Below, in pieces: positions 12,781 to 24,120 of a stretch of 64,000 nucleotides of DNA (its first letter is position 1; each line of letters begins with the position of its first letter). Under the pieces are notes generated by a model. The model made no database searches. It was given only the letters and a program-made list of their open reading frames with translations, and was not told the DNA's origin. The stretch spans positions 4,218,501-4,282,500 of the forward strand of contig OZ018409.1 of NCBI GenBank assembly GCA_963969595.1. Reading direction: 5' to 3'. The translations under genes were made by a program, and so were the position numbers. Origin of the DNA: Neckera pumila (Eukaryota; Streptophyta; Bryopsida; Hypnales; Neckeraceae).

Positions 12781-13153
12781 CAATGTGGAAGGCCCCAAAT
12801 TGTTTCCGGCTGTCAGAATCGGCAACGAGTAAACTCTAAACAAAGATGCTGGGATTTTACGAAAACTGCTTTTTCAAATCATTTTTTTTTTGTACGGAGA
12901 GGAAAAAAGGGGCTTTCAAGGGAGTACCGTATTCCTATTTAAAGCATCTGTTGGATTTGGTTTCCCAACTTTGGTTAAATATACAACAGGAAATGCCGAC
13001 CCTGATATTAGGGTCGTGGAAGGTGAATTCTGTCTCGGTACTTGTAGTTCAGGAAATTATTGTTATTTTACCAATATTTGTATATGATTGGAAAGGGAGC
13101 TAACCGCATTGGTACATGTACATCACATATATCACGAAGTGGAGATTTAACCC
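12781..13153. other. Spacer, no gene seen
   Basis: AT-rich. The only visible feature is a short palindrome GACCCTGATATTAGGGTC near 13000. No coding or RNA gene signal. Confidence 0.4.
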
Positions 13154-14084
13154 TTAACCCCTAAAGGACCAACATACGTTTTTTGGCAGTATAGAATTTT
13201 TGGGCAGGTATGTACAACTAGAGATTTCCATATTTTTGGCTGAAATTTTAATAGAAGGTGGGGGCGAGGAATATTTTTCATATGCACCAAATTTCATGAC
13301 ATTTGGAAATACGAGTCAAAAGTTATGGCCTAATATGTTACTTTTTTTCGTTACCGGGCAATCCGGGCAGATAAAAAAAAATCATTTTTTTTAAAACAAA
13401 AATTTGAAATTGGTTTTCTAGAATTATATATAGGTAAAAAGCTTTGAATCATCCCATTTTGATCAATGAGTCAAAAGTTATGAAGATTTTAAGTTTGCAA
13501 GTAGTTATGAATTCTCTATTCTAAAATAAACTTTGAAGTCCTTTATCTTACTCAATTTTCAATATTTTTTTTATTTTTTATATTCTGGGATGTAGATTAT
13601 TTATTACAACATTTCCACCATTGGAATTAGCATTTTTCAATTCCATAATTAAATTCTTGACAATTTTGTATTTTGAATCATTCTCTACTACTATCTACTT
13701 ACTATTATTTTCCTATATGTTGTACAATTCCAAATGAAGTGAAAATTTTCAAGCATGTATCCAACTTCTTTAGGAAAAAAAAATCCAAAGAAGCACCATC
13801 AATTTGGACATTTTTTCATCGAAAAGTGAGCTTGTAAAGTGCTGCTGCCCTGTTTTTTGTAGGCCCCAAAAAATGGTTTTAGTGACTTTGAATGCTTATA
13901 TCTTGCAATTCACGCGGTGGAAATTTTTGAATTTCTTACACATGTTCTCAAGTCAGTGTACTACAAGATCCTACGTTTACATGTGTCAAAAAAAGTTTTT
14001 TTCCAAAAATTGGATACTTATACTAAAAATGGCAGTTTTTGAGCGTTTTCAGTGAGAACATAGTCATGAAACTTTAGGGGTTAA
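13154..14084 (+). mobile_element. TTAA element, subfamily I, complete
   Basis: The left end is TTAACCCCTAAAGGACCAAC and the right end is GAAACTTTAGGGGTTAA. Only CCCCTAAAG is shared by the two ends; beyond this they differ, as in all subfamily I copies. Length about 0.93 kb, no transposase. It defines the intact sequence against which the interrupted copy at 18076 can be read. Confidence 0.8.
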
Positions 14085-14734
14085 ACAACCAGGGCACCTT
14101 TTGGGCAAAAATTTATGAAAGTAGGCAGTGAGGAAAAATGAAGATTTTTTTTTCTTCGTAATCCGTACCATACTTTTATGGGAAGATGTAAGTTGTCCTT
14201 ACATGTCCTGACAAATATTTGGAAAAAAGTTCAAAAATTTTTGACATATGGATTGGAAGATTGTAACATTTGAAATTTGAAAAAAAAAGTTTTTTCAATC
14301 TTGTCCAATGGGACTAGTAGACTTTAACCTTGGAAGGATGTCGGGCCTGACCATGGAAATGAGAGATTTTATCACCGTATGCATCATGAGCCAAAAACAA
14401 ACTAGAATCACTCATTGGGGGCCACTCTATTATAGAAGACCATCTCCTTTCCACACAAATTCCAAAGATGAAAAGTTGTCCTGTTCTTCAAATAGAAAGA
14501 TTCATCAAGTACTAAATGTCCTCAGCCTCCTTCTTAGGATAACTCCTCAAGGTCCAAAGGGTCATTATTTGGCTTCTCACCTGTTCAAGTTAAAGTTTTA
14601 CCTCCATGTTCTTACACTGTAAGCAATATTTATAAATAAATATCATATTGCGATATTCATATTGAAAGGGAAAGCTCAAAAATACAATTGAATTGTTTTG
14701 GCCTTCAAGGGTTGATTCTTCTTAGAGTGAGGTC
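14085..14734. repeat. Decayed TTAA-element-like sequence
   Basis: Segments at about 14100-14300 ('tggaagattgtaacatttg', 'aaaaaagttttttcaatc') echo the right half of the TTAA family but no termini remain. The rest, 14300-14734, holds nothing recognisable; the frame at 14308-14622 has no family resemblance. Confidence 0.35.
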
Positions 14735-15677
14735 TTAACCCCTAAAGGCCCAAGGCCTTTTTTCTGCCAAAAAACACCCAAAACTACCATTTTTTAGCAA
14801 AGAGTGAAACAAAATGAAAAATGTTTTTCTTGCACATCAAACCATAGGATCTTACACCTAACTAGTATGAGAATGTGTGGAAAAAATTTCAGAATAATTG
14901 ACCGCACAAATTGCAAGATATCTACATTTTACATTTGAAGTGAAAAAAACAAATTTTTCAGCACATTGTGGGACTGGATTTTTTGACTTTGATCATTTTT
15001 AACTTAAATTTTTTACAATACAGAGTTTTGAGCTTTAAATTTTTGTATTGGAGAAATGAGTTGAGAATCTAGCAAAAAAAAAAACTTCAAAAAACTTAAT
15101 TTTCATTACTAACTAAAATGGTTAAGTAGGAGGTACAAGATAGAAGGAAAATCTAAAATATTCATATATTTTAGATGGAATTAAATTGCACTAATCCCAA
15201 TGGTGAGAATTTTCTAGCAAATAGTTTAAACCATACAAAAAAAAAATTTGAAAAATTTGAAAAATTGCATTCCGAAATGAATCCTACAAGTTATTTTTTC
15301 AAAAAGATGCTCAAGCTGCCCAAAAAACAAGAATGTCCATAACTTTCTCATAACAAATCCAAATGAAATGAATCAAAGCTTTCCAGATAGAAAAAAATAT
15401 AATCTATGAGAAAAAAAATAATCAAAAAAAAAATTCAAATTTTTGTCCATTTTTTTTTGCTGCTTGGGCTGCCCGCCGTCCCCTATTTTGAGCTTATTTG
15501 GTCATAACTTTTGTTCTCAGGCACGGGTTTTGAAAAAAAATTATATTCCCACAAAGCCAATCAACTTTTCTACCTCCAAAAAGAATTTCAAAAAAATCAG
15601 GAGAAAATTTCAGCCTGTAGGTACCTGCTTGAAAATGCATTTGTCTACCGAAGGGACAATGGGCTTTTAGGGGTTAA
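14735..15677 (-). mobile_element. TTAA element, subfamily II, complete and reversed
   Basis: It starts TTAACCCCTAAAGGCCCAAG and ends GGGCTTTTAGGGGTTAA. The internal order of blocks is the reverse of the copy at 1157. The terminal repeat is CCCCTAAA(A)GG(C)CC. About 0.94 kb, non-coding. Confidence 0.8.
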
Positions 15678-16732
15678 TGCTAATACAAAGTTACTCCCTC
15701 CATTCCCAAATGATCTTTGTGTTGGACAAAATGTTTTGGATTAAGGCAAAATAATATATTTGAAACTTTTTGCCTTGTAAATAGAATTTGGTGCACTACT
15801 ATTGTCTTATAAAATTTTGAGTTTTGTAGACCTTTTCAAAGTGCAGTTTTGGAGAATTGAAAAGTGGAATTTTTGGAGCATTTTCAAGGAGTACTGGTGG
15901 GCACTTAGTTGTTGAATATAAGTTTTTTAATATGTAGTTAGCTAGGATAAGCCTAAAAGCATGTGTAGACTTTTGTTTTGCCTTCAATAGTTTAATCTCT
16001 TTCAATTTAGTAAAACTCAAAGAGATGCAAAAAGTAAGAACAAATAGTGTTGATTAACCCCTTCAATCATTTCACTTTCCTTTCAATTGGTGATTACATG
16101 GATGGACAAATAAAAACTACTTGGAATTGGTTGGTTGGTTACCCAAAGCAATTGAAATTCAAGTATGACTAAGGTAGCAACACCTACAATTGTCAATTTA
16201 AGCTATTTTGCATAGTTGAAGGCATCTTTTTCTTGAAAAAAATTTAGCAACTAAAAATCATGAATTCTAAAAAAAATAAAAAATAGAATTTTTGGATAAG
16301 GCATCTAATTTCTATAAATTTTCAAAGTACAACCCCATAGGGCACCTAAACCACATTCTATTAAAGTTGCCTTGATTCTGATGCCAAAATCTAAAAAGAT
16401 TGGAGCCCACCAACCACAATTAAGCATGGGGATGGTTTCAAAATATATTTGGGGACACTTTAAGGGAACTCTAAAGCTTGCTCTAATGTCAAAGCATGGA
16501 TACACTCTAACAGCTATGGGTGTTGCTACCTTAATTTGCAATTTACAAAAGTGCAATAGAAAGATTATTTTGGGACAAAAAACTAAGACCAACAAGAAGA
16601 TCATTTAGGAACGGAAGGTACCAACCAAAGTTTAAAATTATAGGAGTCTTGCCTATGCTCTTTGAAGCTCGCTTTGAAGCTGTTGGAGTTACTTGAAAAA
16701 TTTGGGGGCAACATAACTTTTGATCTAGATAC
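15678..16732. other. Spacer with dispersed repeat fragments
   Basis: No gene. The segment at about 16240-16340 ('aaaaatcatgaattc' through 'tctaatttctataaatttt') is shared with 61330-61420. Near 16171 and 16507 lie facing copies of AAGGTAGCAACACC, which may be the ends of an unclassified element of about 0.35 kb. The motif is reminiscent of the terminal repeat of the element at 20727 but is not identical. Confidence 0.35.
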
Positions 16733-17663
16733 TTAACCCCTAAAGTTCCATGACTATGTAATCACCAAAAACGCTCCAAAACTGCCATTTCTAATACAAC
16801 TACCAAATTTTTGGAAAAAAAACAGTTTTTGATACATATAACCGTAGGATCTTGTAGTATGATATTTTGAAAACATGTGGTAAAAATTTCAGAAAATTCC
16901 ACCGTGTGGATCATAAGATATAAGCATTCAAAGTCTTGAAAACCGTTTTTTCAATCCTGCGAAAAACCAGGGAGCTGCACTTTGCAAGCTCACTTTTGAA
17001 TGAAAAAATGCCAATAAAGGTGGTGCTTCTTTGAATTCAGTTTCCTAAACAAGTTGTCTATATGCATGAAAAATTTCACATCATTTGGAATTGTACAACA
17101 TATAGGAAAAAAATAGTAATAGAAAGAAGTAGAAAATGACTCAAAATACTAAATTGTTAAAAATTTAATCATGGAATTTAAAAATGCCAATCCAACGGTT
17201 GTAACGTTGTAATAATCAATCTACATCCTAAGATTTTATTTTTTTCCCAAAAATATTGAAAATTGAGTTAAATAAACGACTTTAAAGTTTTTTTAGAGTA
17301 GAGAATCCATAACTGCCTGCATTTCAAAAGCCCTCATAACTTTTGACTCATTGATTGAAATGGAGTGACTCAAAGCTTTTTAAGTATATATAAATGTAGA
17401 GAACCAATTTCAAAAAAAAAATTCCGGAAAAAATGATTTTTTCTGATCTGCCCAAATTGCCCGGTTACGAAAAAAAGTAACATATTAGGTCACAACTTTT
17501 GCCTTGTATTTTGAAATGTCATGAAACTTGGTACACATGAAGATATTCCTTGCCCCCACCTTCTATTAAAATTTCAGCCTCCAATATGGATATCTCTAGT
17601 CACACGTACCTGCCCAAAATTTCTATACGGCCAAAAAATGCATGTTGGTCCTTTAGGGGTTAA
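16733..17663 (-). mobile_element. TTAA element, subfamily I, complete and reversed
   Basis: TTAACCCCTAAAGTTCCATG at the start and GGTCCTTTAGGGGTTAA at the end. By eye it differs from the copy at 26892 by only a few bases per hundred, so both derive from a recent burst. Non-coding, about 0.93 kb. Confidence 0.85.
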
Positions 17664-18075
17664 TCGGGAAAAAATTAGATATCCATTGAGAGGGTATATG
17701 TTCATACCTTGTGCCAAAATTTCATAACATCCAACCAAAATTGGCTTTATAAGAACATAATACTTGAGGTTTCTTGCGTACTTTGAACAAACACTAGGGC
17801 CTTTAAAGGTTAATCCTTAAGCGCTCCGGCATCCAAAAATTGGATGACAAACAAATTCTAGCTCATATTCTTTTCAACATTACTCTTTGGATAAAAGGCA
17901 TTCTAATTTATGGAGATTCTTTATGAAATTGTTGGATCTAATGGTTGGATCTAATGTTACTGGAGTACATGTTTTTCTAAAACTTCAAATATACAAAATA
18001 CATCAAATGGTTGACCATACCAAAATTGTATTGATTCTAGCTCCAAATTAGTTTTGCAAAAATGAGGTCATAGGT
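17664..18075. other. Spacer, no gene seen
   Basis: AT-rich single-copy-looking sequence between two TTAA elements. Nothing recognisable. Confidence 0.4.
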
Positions 18076-19896
18076 TTAACTCCTAAAGGACCAAACAATG
18101 TTTTTTGGCAACATAGTGATTTTTGGTAGCTTACTACAAATGGAATTTTTATTTTTTTCTTTAAAATTTCCACACATGTGCCCAAAGAGTATCTTCAAGG
18201 CCCAACAATTTTCATAAATTTTGACTATATGGTTGAAAAGTTATTGTATGAAATGTAGTTTGCGCAGATCTAAAATATTCATTACTTTTAGAAATAAAAA
18301 TTTGATATTGCTTTTCTAGATTTATTTGTGTGTGGAAAGTTTTGAATCATTCCATTCTGATTAACCCCTAAAGAACCAACATGTGTTTTTTGGATGTATA
18401 GAAATTTTGGGCAGGTAAGTACGACTGAAGATTTCCATATTTTTGGCTTAAATTTTTAACAGAAGGTGGGGACAAGGAATATCTTTCATAAGCACCAAAT
18501 TTCATGACATTTGGAAATACGAGTCAAAAGTTATGGCCTAATATGTTATTTTTTTTTTATAACTGTGCAGTCTGGGCAGATCAAAAGAAATCATATTTTT
18601 CGAAAACAAAAATTTGAAATTGGTTTTCTAGAGTTATAAATAGGTAAAATGCTTTGAATCATCTCATTTTGATCAATGAGTCAAAAGTAAGAAGATTTTA
18701 AGTTATAAATTCTCTACTCTAAAATAAACTTTGAAGTCCTTTATCTTACTCAATTTTCAATATTTTTTTTTTTTTTTCTGGGATGTAGATTATTTATTAC
18801 AACATTTCCACCATTGGGATTAGCATTTTTCAATTCCATAATTAAATTCTTGACAATTTTGTATTTTGAATCATTCTCTACTACTATCTACTTACTATTA
18901 TTCTCCTATATGTAGTACAATTCCAAATGAAGTGAAAATTTTCAATCATGTAGCCAACTTGTCTAGAAAAAAGAATCCAAAGAAGCACCATCATTTTGGA
19001 CATTTTTTCGTCAAAAAGTGAGCTTGTGAAGTGCTGCTGCCTTGTTTTTTGCAGGGCCCAAAAAATGGTTTTAGTGACTTTGAATGCTTATATCTTGCAA
19101 CCCACGCGGTGGAAATTCCTGAAATTTTAATATATGTTTTGAAGTCACCATACTACAAGATCCTACGGTTATATGTGTCAAAATTTATTTTTTTTCAAAA
19201 ATTGGATACTTGTACTAAAAATGGCATTTTTTTGGGTGTTTTCGGTGAGAATATAGTCATGGAACTTTAGGGGTTAATGAGATGAAAGTTATGAAGAGTT
19301 TTAGTTTGCGGGCACTACAAAACAATTATAGATTCCCTACTCCAAGATAAACTTTAAAGTCCATTATTTAACTAATTTTTCAACATCTTTTGAAAAAATA
19401 AAATATACATTGGGTTTGTATATCCTTTATTACAACATTACAACTATTGGGATTGACATTTTTCAATTCCATAACTAAATTCTTAACAATTTAGTTGTTT
19501 GAATCATTTTCTACTTCTTTCTACTTACTCTATTTTTCCTATATGTTATACAAATCCAAATGACTTGAAAATTTTCAAGCATGTAGCCAACTTGCCTTGA
19601 AGACTGAATCCAGAGAGTTATAACCACTTTGGACATTTTTTGTGAAGTGTAGCTGCCCGGATTTTTGTAGTGACAAAAAAAAATGATTTTTGCCAATTCA
19701 AACGCTAATATCTTGCAATCCACATGGTGAAAATTTTTGAATTTTTTTTCTACATCTTCTCAAATAGGTTTAATACAAGATCCTATAGTTACATGTACCC
19801 AAAAATGATTTTTTTCAAAAATTTGGTACTTGTACTAGAAATGGCAGTTTTAGAGTGTTTTTGGAGAAAACATAGTTCAAGACATTTAGGAGTTAA
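18076..19896 (+). mobile_element. TTAA element, subfamily I, split by another copy
   Basis: The left end is TTAACTCCTAAAGGACCAA and the right end is CATTTAGGAGTTAA; both termini carry one decayed base in the CCCC block. Removing the inner element (18361-19277, leaving one TTAA) gives about 0.91 kb, the usual length, and restores the block order of the copy at 13154 ('gaatcattccattctga' continuing into 'tgagatgaaagttatgaag'). It is therefore an older insertion used as a target by a younger one. Confidence 0.85.
18361..19277 (+). mobile_element. TTAA element nested inside an older copy
   Basis: TTAACCCCTAAAGAACCAAC at the left and GGAACTTTAGGGGTTAA at the right. The flanks are '...ctga' and 'tgag...'. 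Other copies have TCAA exactly between these flanks, so the target had changed from TCAA to TTAA and that tetranucleotide was duplicated on insertion. It shares long near-identical stretches with the copy at 13154. Confidence 0.85.
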
Positions 19897-20726
19897 GAAT
19901 ACAAAAATTTCAAAAAAACATCATGTTAAAAAAGCCTCATTCAAAATTTAGTTGACTTTTACTTATATTTTACTTGTAATCCAATTTAGAAGGAATTTTA
20001 AATTTTCTCTTTCAAAATTTATAAAAAAATGTAGATGATTTAATCGTATATATAGGACGGAAAACTGAAAATCTACATCCTTTATTTGTATATCATTTCC
20101 AAAATATTCTTCCAAATAATACTTTATGATGATTTTTCTCAAATCTTCATTTCTAGAGAACAATATGTGCTTAGAGATTAAGAAAAAGTCAAGTTGAGGA
20201 TTTGTTTGGCCTTATCTGCAGTAGTTAATGACGTAAATATTTTGAGATAGTTACGTAATAAAATGCCCTACTTCTAAAACCCTTGGTTTTCCATTGTTTT
20301 CGAGGGTTTTAGCACATAGCTTTCGATACATGTAATTTTTTTTCAATATGTTCTCATGTAACCAGCATCACCACATTGAGATTACAACTTGCATCTTTGA
20401 AGTTTCCTTACTTTGTGCCAATTTAGGTATGGTTCCTCCCTCTCTTTCTCGGCATATTTGCATTGAGTTCAATTGGGGCGCATTAATGCATCTTCTAGGT
20501 ACATAATGAGAAAATGAAGTATTTTAATTAGTTTTTAGTTTCAATTAATTAATTCAGACGAGCTTGTATTTAATTACTACCCCATCCCCACCCATGTACT
20601 TGTATTTTATATTTTGAGTCATTCCTGCAAACGATAAGGATATATTTTTTTATTTACGTATCCATATCTTGTATCCAAATCATGTATCCTACATTAGTAT
20701 CTTGTATCCGTCTCCCATATCATATA
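19897..20726. other. Spacer with TATCC-rich segment
   Basis: No gene. The last 130 bases are rich in variants of TATCTTGTATCC. A loosely similar low-complexity stretch occurs at about 46600-46720. The sequence resumes at 23273 after the inserted element. Confidence 0.35.
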
Positions 20727-20989
20727 GGGTGTTGCTATTGCCAACCCTGTTTTTGCTAATGCCACCCCTCTTTTTAGTATTGACTCCCCTTATTTGTTAT
20801 TGCCACCCCACTTTTTGGAATTAGCACCCATTTTTGTTCTAGCCACCTCCTTATGCTATTGATCCCCCACTTTTGCACAAAAAAATTATAGATTAAGGTG
20901 AGGAGCTCTGCAAGATTTTGTAAAGATTTGGAAGTGAAATTACAACTGTTCTTGTTTGTCAAGCCAAGATGAAGCATGTTCTGAACTAT

Positions 20990-22687
20990 TTAACCCCTAA
21001 AAGACCAAGCCCTTTTTTCTTTCTCCAAAAAAAACACAAAGTTGCCATTTGTAGTGCAAAGAATTAAACCTTTGAAATTTTTTTTTTGCTCATCTAACCA
21101 TATAGTGACTCACAAAGTAGTTGGCCATTATATAAATTGCTTTCATAAATTGAGAGATTGGAATTATGAAGTGGAATTTGGACATTATGTTGTACTAAGG
21201 GGATTCTATTTTTTATGCAATTTCACTGAGAATGGACTATATTTAAACCTATTTTTGTTGAAATGAAATTTCTATGTAAAAATAAATTTTTTGTGAGAAG
21301 ACAAAATATTTCATTTTTTTATAGGAAGAATGTACATCTTGACTAGAATCATATGTTACAAGTTTCATAAATTTTGGATTTTTATAGATTGAAATTTTAT
21401 TGAAATTTGACCTCAAAATTTTGACTTCTTTATTTTTTACTCTATAAATTGTGAAAAGATAAAACAAAAATTCACAGGCACATTAATTATCTATATATAT
21501 CAAAATCATTTTTCTTTTTTGCAATTTATAGAGTGAAAAATTAAAAAGTCAAAATTTTGAGGTCAAATTTCAACCAAATAAGATTTCAATCAATAAAAAT
21601 CCAAAATTCATGAAACTTATAACATATAATTCTAGTCAAGATGTACATTCTTCTTATAAAAAAAATGAAATATTTTGTCTTCTCACAAAAAGTTTATTTT
21701 TACACAGAAATTTCATTTGAACAAAAATAGATCTAAATATAGTCCATTCTCAGTGAAATTGCACATGAAGATAGAATCCCCTAAGTATAACATGTCCAAA
21801 TTTCACTTCATAATTCCAATTTCTCAATTTATGAGAGTGATTTATATTGTGGCCAACTACTTTTGGGATTTACTGTAGGATCTTACACCTAATTAGCATG
21901 AGAAAATGAAGAAAATGTTTTAGAAATTTTGACCGTACAGATTGTAAGATATTTGCGTTTGAAGTGAGAACAACAAGTTTTTCAATACATTGCAGAACTA
22001 GATTATTTGGCTTTGAAGCTTCTTAACTTTAATTATTTGCACTATAGAATTTTGGGGTTTAAATCCTTATTGTGGAAATTTGAGTTGAGAATTGAGAAGG
22101 GGGAAAAAATTCAAAAGAACTTAATTTTGATTCTTTAAAAAATTGTTAAATAGAAGGAGGCATGAGATAGAAGGAAAATCAAAATTATTCATATCTCTAA
22201 GATGAATTTAAAATGCACTTATTCCAATGATAAAATTGTTCTAGAAAAAAATCTAAACCATGTGGAACTTTTGTTTTGGAAAAATCATAAAAATTGCATT
22301 TGGAAATGAATCCTACAAGTTACTTTTGCAAGAAGATGCCCAAAAATCAAGACTATCCATAACTTTCTCATAGCATATCCAAATGGAATGAATCAGAGCT
22401 TTCCATGAAGAAAAAAAATATAACCTATGAGAAAAAAATAAAAAAATAAAAAAAATAAAAATTTTGAATTTTTTATTGTTGCCTGCTCTCCCATATTTTA
22501 AGCTTATTTGGGCATAACTTTTGTTCCCGGGCACCGATTGGAAAAAATTTATATTTGCATAGAGCCAATCAATTTTTCTATCTTTAAAAAAAGTTTTAAA
22601 AAGTTTAGACAAAAATTTAGACCATAGCCTGTACATGCCTGAAATCCCAATTGTCCCTTGAACTGACAATGGTCCATTAGGAGTTAA
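20990..22687 (-). mobile_element. TTAA element, subfamily II, interrupted and reversed
   Basis: The left end is TTAACCCCTAAAAGACCAAG and the right end is GGTCCATTAGGAGTTAA. Removing the 773-base hairpin element inside it plus one TA leaves about 0.92 kb, the family length, and restores 'catctaaccataggatcttacacc', which matches intact copies. It lies inside the 20727-23272 element. Confidence 0.8.
21103..21875. mobile_element. Tc1/mariner-type foldback element
   Basis: An almost complete palindrome: arm 21103-21451 pairs with arm 21522-21875 around a spacer of about 70 bases. The ends read TAGTGACTCACAAAGTAG and, from the other side, CAGTAAATCCCAAAAGTAG. The dinucleotide TA is repeated at 21101-21102 and 21876-21877, and intact host copies have a single TA there. 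A TA target and CAGT-like terminus indicate the Tc1/mariner superfamily. It has no coding capacity; a transcript would form a hairpin of about 350 base pairs. Confidence 0.8.
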
Positions 22688-23272
22688 AACTTCAATAATA
22701 TTCTAGATTCATGGAGTGACCTCAGCACCGGGATGGAGTAAGGTAGTATGCCTCTTAAAGCGACCAATTAAGCCTACCTAACTCATCATTGACAGTAGAA
22801 CATACTTCAAACAACATGTCAATCCTTCCTAGATAGGGGTCGCAATTAGAACACGGTTGATTTTAGGTGTAGTTACCTTACAACTTCCTTGTTTTCAATG
22901 AGTGAATCTCACATCTGCTTCAGTTTTACATTTAGTTTCTTATTCGAGTGCATGAATCCTGCTTTTCATTTCTTTTTCTTCACAATTGCATTTACTTCCT
23001 CTTTGCATGATCGACATTTTCGTCTTCCGGAACAAATTATTTGAGAGCACGGATGGACAGTTTCTTCTTTTTCCTCGAACACGTTTAGTTATAATTCAAT
23101 GTTTTCATATTGGAGTTGGTATTCAAGTCTATGGATACTGAGATCCATAAGTTCCATTCATGACTGATTCTTTGAAGATGGAAAAAACAGGTGCTAATAC
23201 CAAAAAGTGGGGTGGCAATAACAAAAACAGAGGGTGACATTAGCAAAAGTGGGGGTGACAATAGCAACACCC

Positions 23273-24120
23273 ATCATATACCCCATATCTGTATTCCTAT
23301 ATTAAAGTGACGGCCAGGATTGCATTGGAGGAGAGAGGAATTTTTTTTGGAAGAGATCCAACGGCTCCAAATTTTCCAAAGCAGGAGGTGATGCCAGGAT
23401 GTTAATTGCACCAGAAGTGCTTACATCTTTTTGGTGCATAGTATGCAATTTTTCTCAACTATCCACAAAGCTATGGAACAAAGTGTTTTTTGCAGAGGAA
23501 GCCAGTGTTTTTCTACACAAGATGAACATACAAAATATTCGGCTCAACTGAGATTGAGCACCATACCCACCTATAAATGTTTGAAATTGCAGTCCAGTCA
23601 TAGCAAGAGTTTCCTGCATTGCTTTCATAGAGGAATGCGATCTGTAGCCGCACATCCGTGACGAGGGGATGCCATTACTTTCACAGGAGAGTTTCAAATT
23701 GTCAGTCAAGTCAATGGGGATGATGACAACCTTGAGACTGACCACAAATCCCAAAAAATGGTGCATTAGACATGTTAGCCTAAGTTCTATAGTACAAAAA
23801 ACAATGTTCAAATCGATTAATTGTGTTTGAGTTGACAGAAAAATGTTCAAATTGACACAATTCTCTTGCAATGCATGAACAAGGCTCGTCCTGGATACAA
23901 GCATCGTCTTTGATCCAAAAGGAGCTTGTGGCAAATTTTGTGTTGAGTGCATCCAGGTCATCTTCCAAGAAGCAAGAAGGGATTCAAAATACATGAGGAT
24001 TAAGGTAACTACACCTAAAATTGTACAAATAAGCAATTCAGCCTGATTCCTATTATTTTATTGAAAGACTTTTTGCAGGATCTTCTTGATAATTGAAAGG
24101 AGATATTAAATTCTCTTAGA
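23273..24120. other. Spacer, one long uninterpreted frame
   Basis: The minus-strand frame 23455-24036 is open for 193 codons but matches nothing I recognise and has no gene-like composition. The 21-mer at about 22860-22880 (core AGGTGTAGTTACCTTA) recurs inverted at 24001-24020, crossing the border of the 20727 element; I cannot explain this pair. Confidence 0.35.

Larger units (their letters stand above)
20727..23272. mobile_element. 2.5 kb TIR element with 8-bp target duplication
   Basis: It opens with GGGTGTTGCTATTGCCAACC and closes with the reverse complement of GGGTGTTGCTATTGTCACCC. The inverted similarity continues for about 100 bases as imperfect units of the type 'ctattgccacccc'. The 8-mer ATCATATA stands on both sides (20719-20726 and 23273-23280). 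Eight-base duplications are typical of hAT elements; Mutator-like elements usually give 8-11. No transposase is visible. More than half of it is a later TTAA element (20990-22687); without that it would be about 0.85 kb. Confidence 0.8.

Noticed and set aside
22313..22669. 118-codon minus-strand frame, and similar frames at 15443, 17521, 19031 and 53105
   Set aside because: They lie inside TTAA elements, differ between copies and contain no family motif. They are chance frames in repeated non-coding DNA.
23455..24036. 193-codon minus-strand frame as a gene
   Set aside because: No recognisable domain, no splice or promoter support, and AT-rich repeat surroundings.
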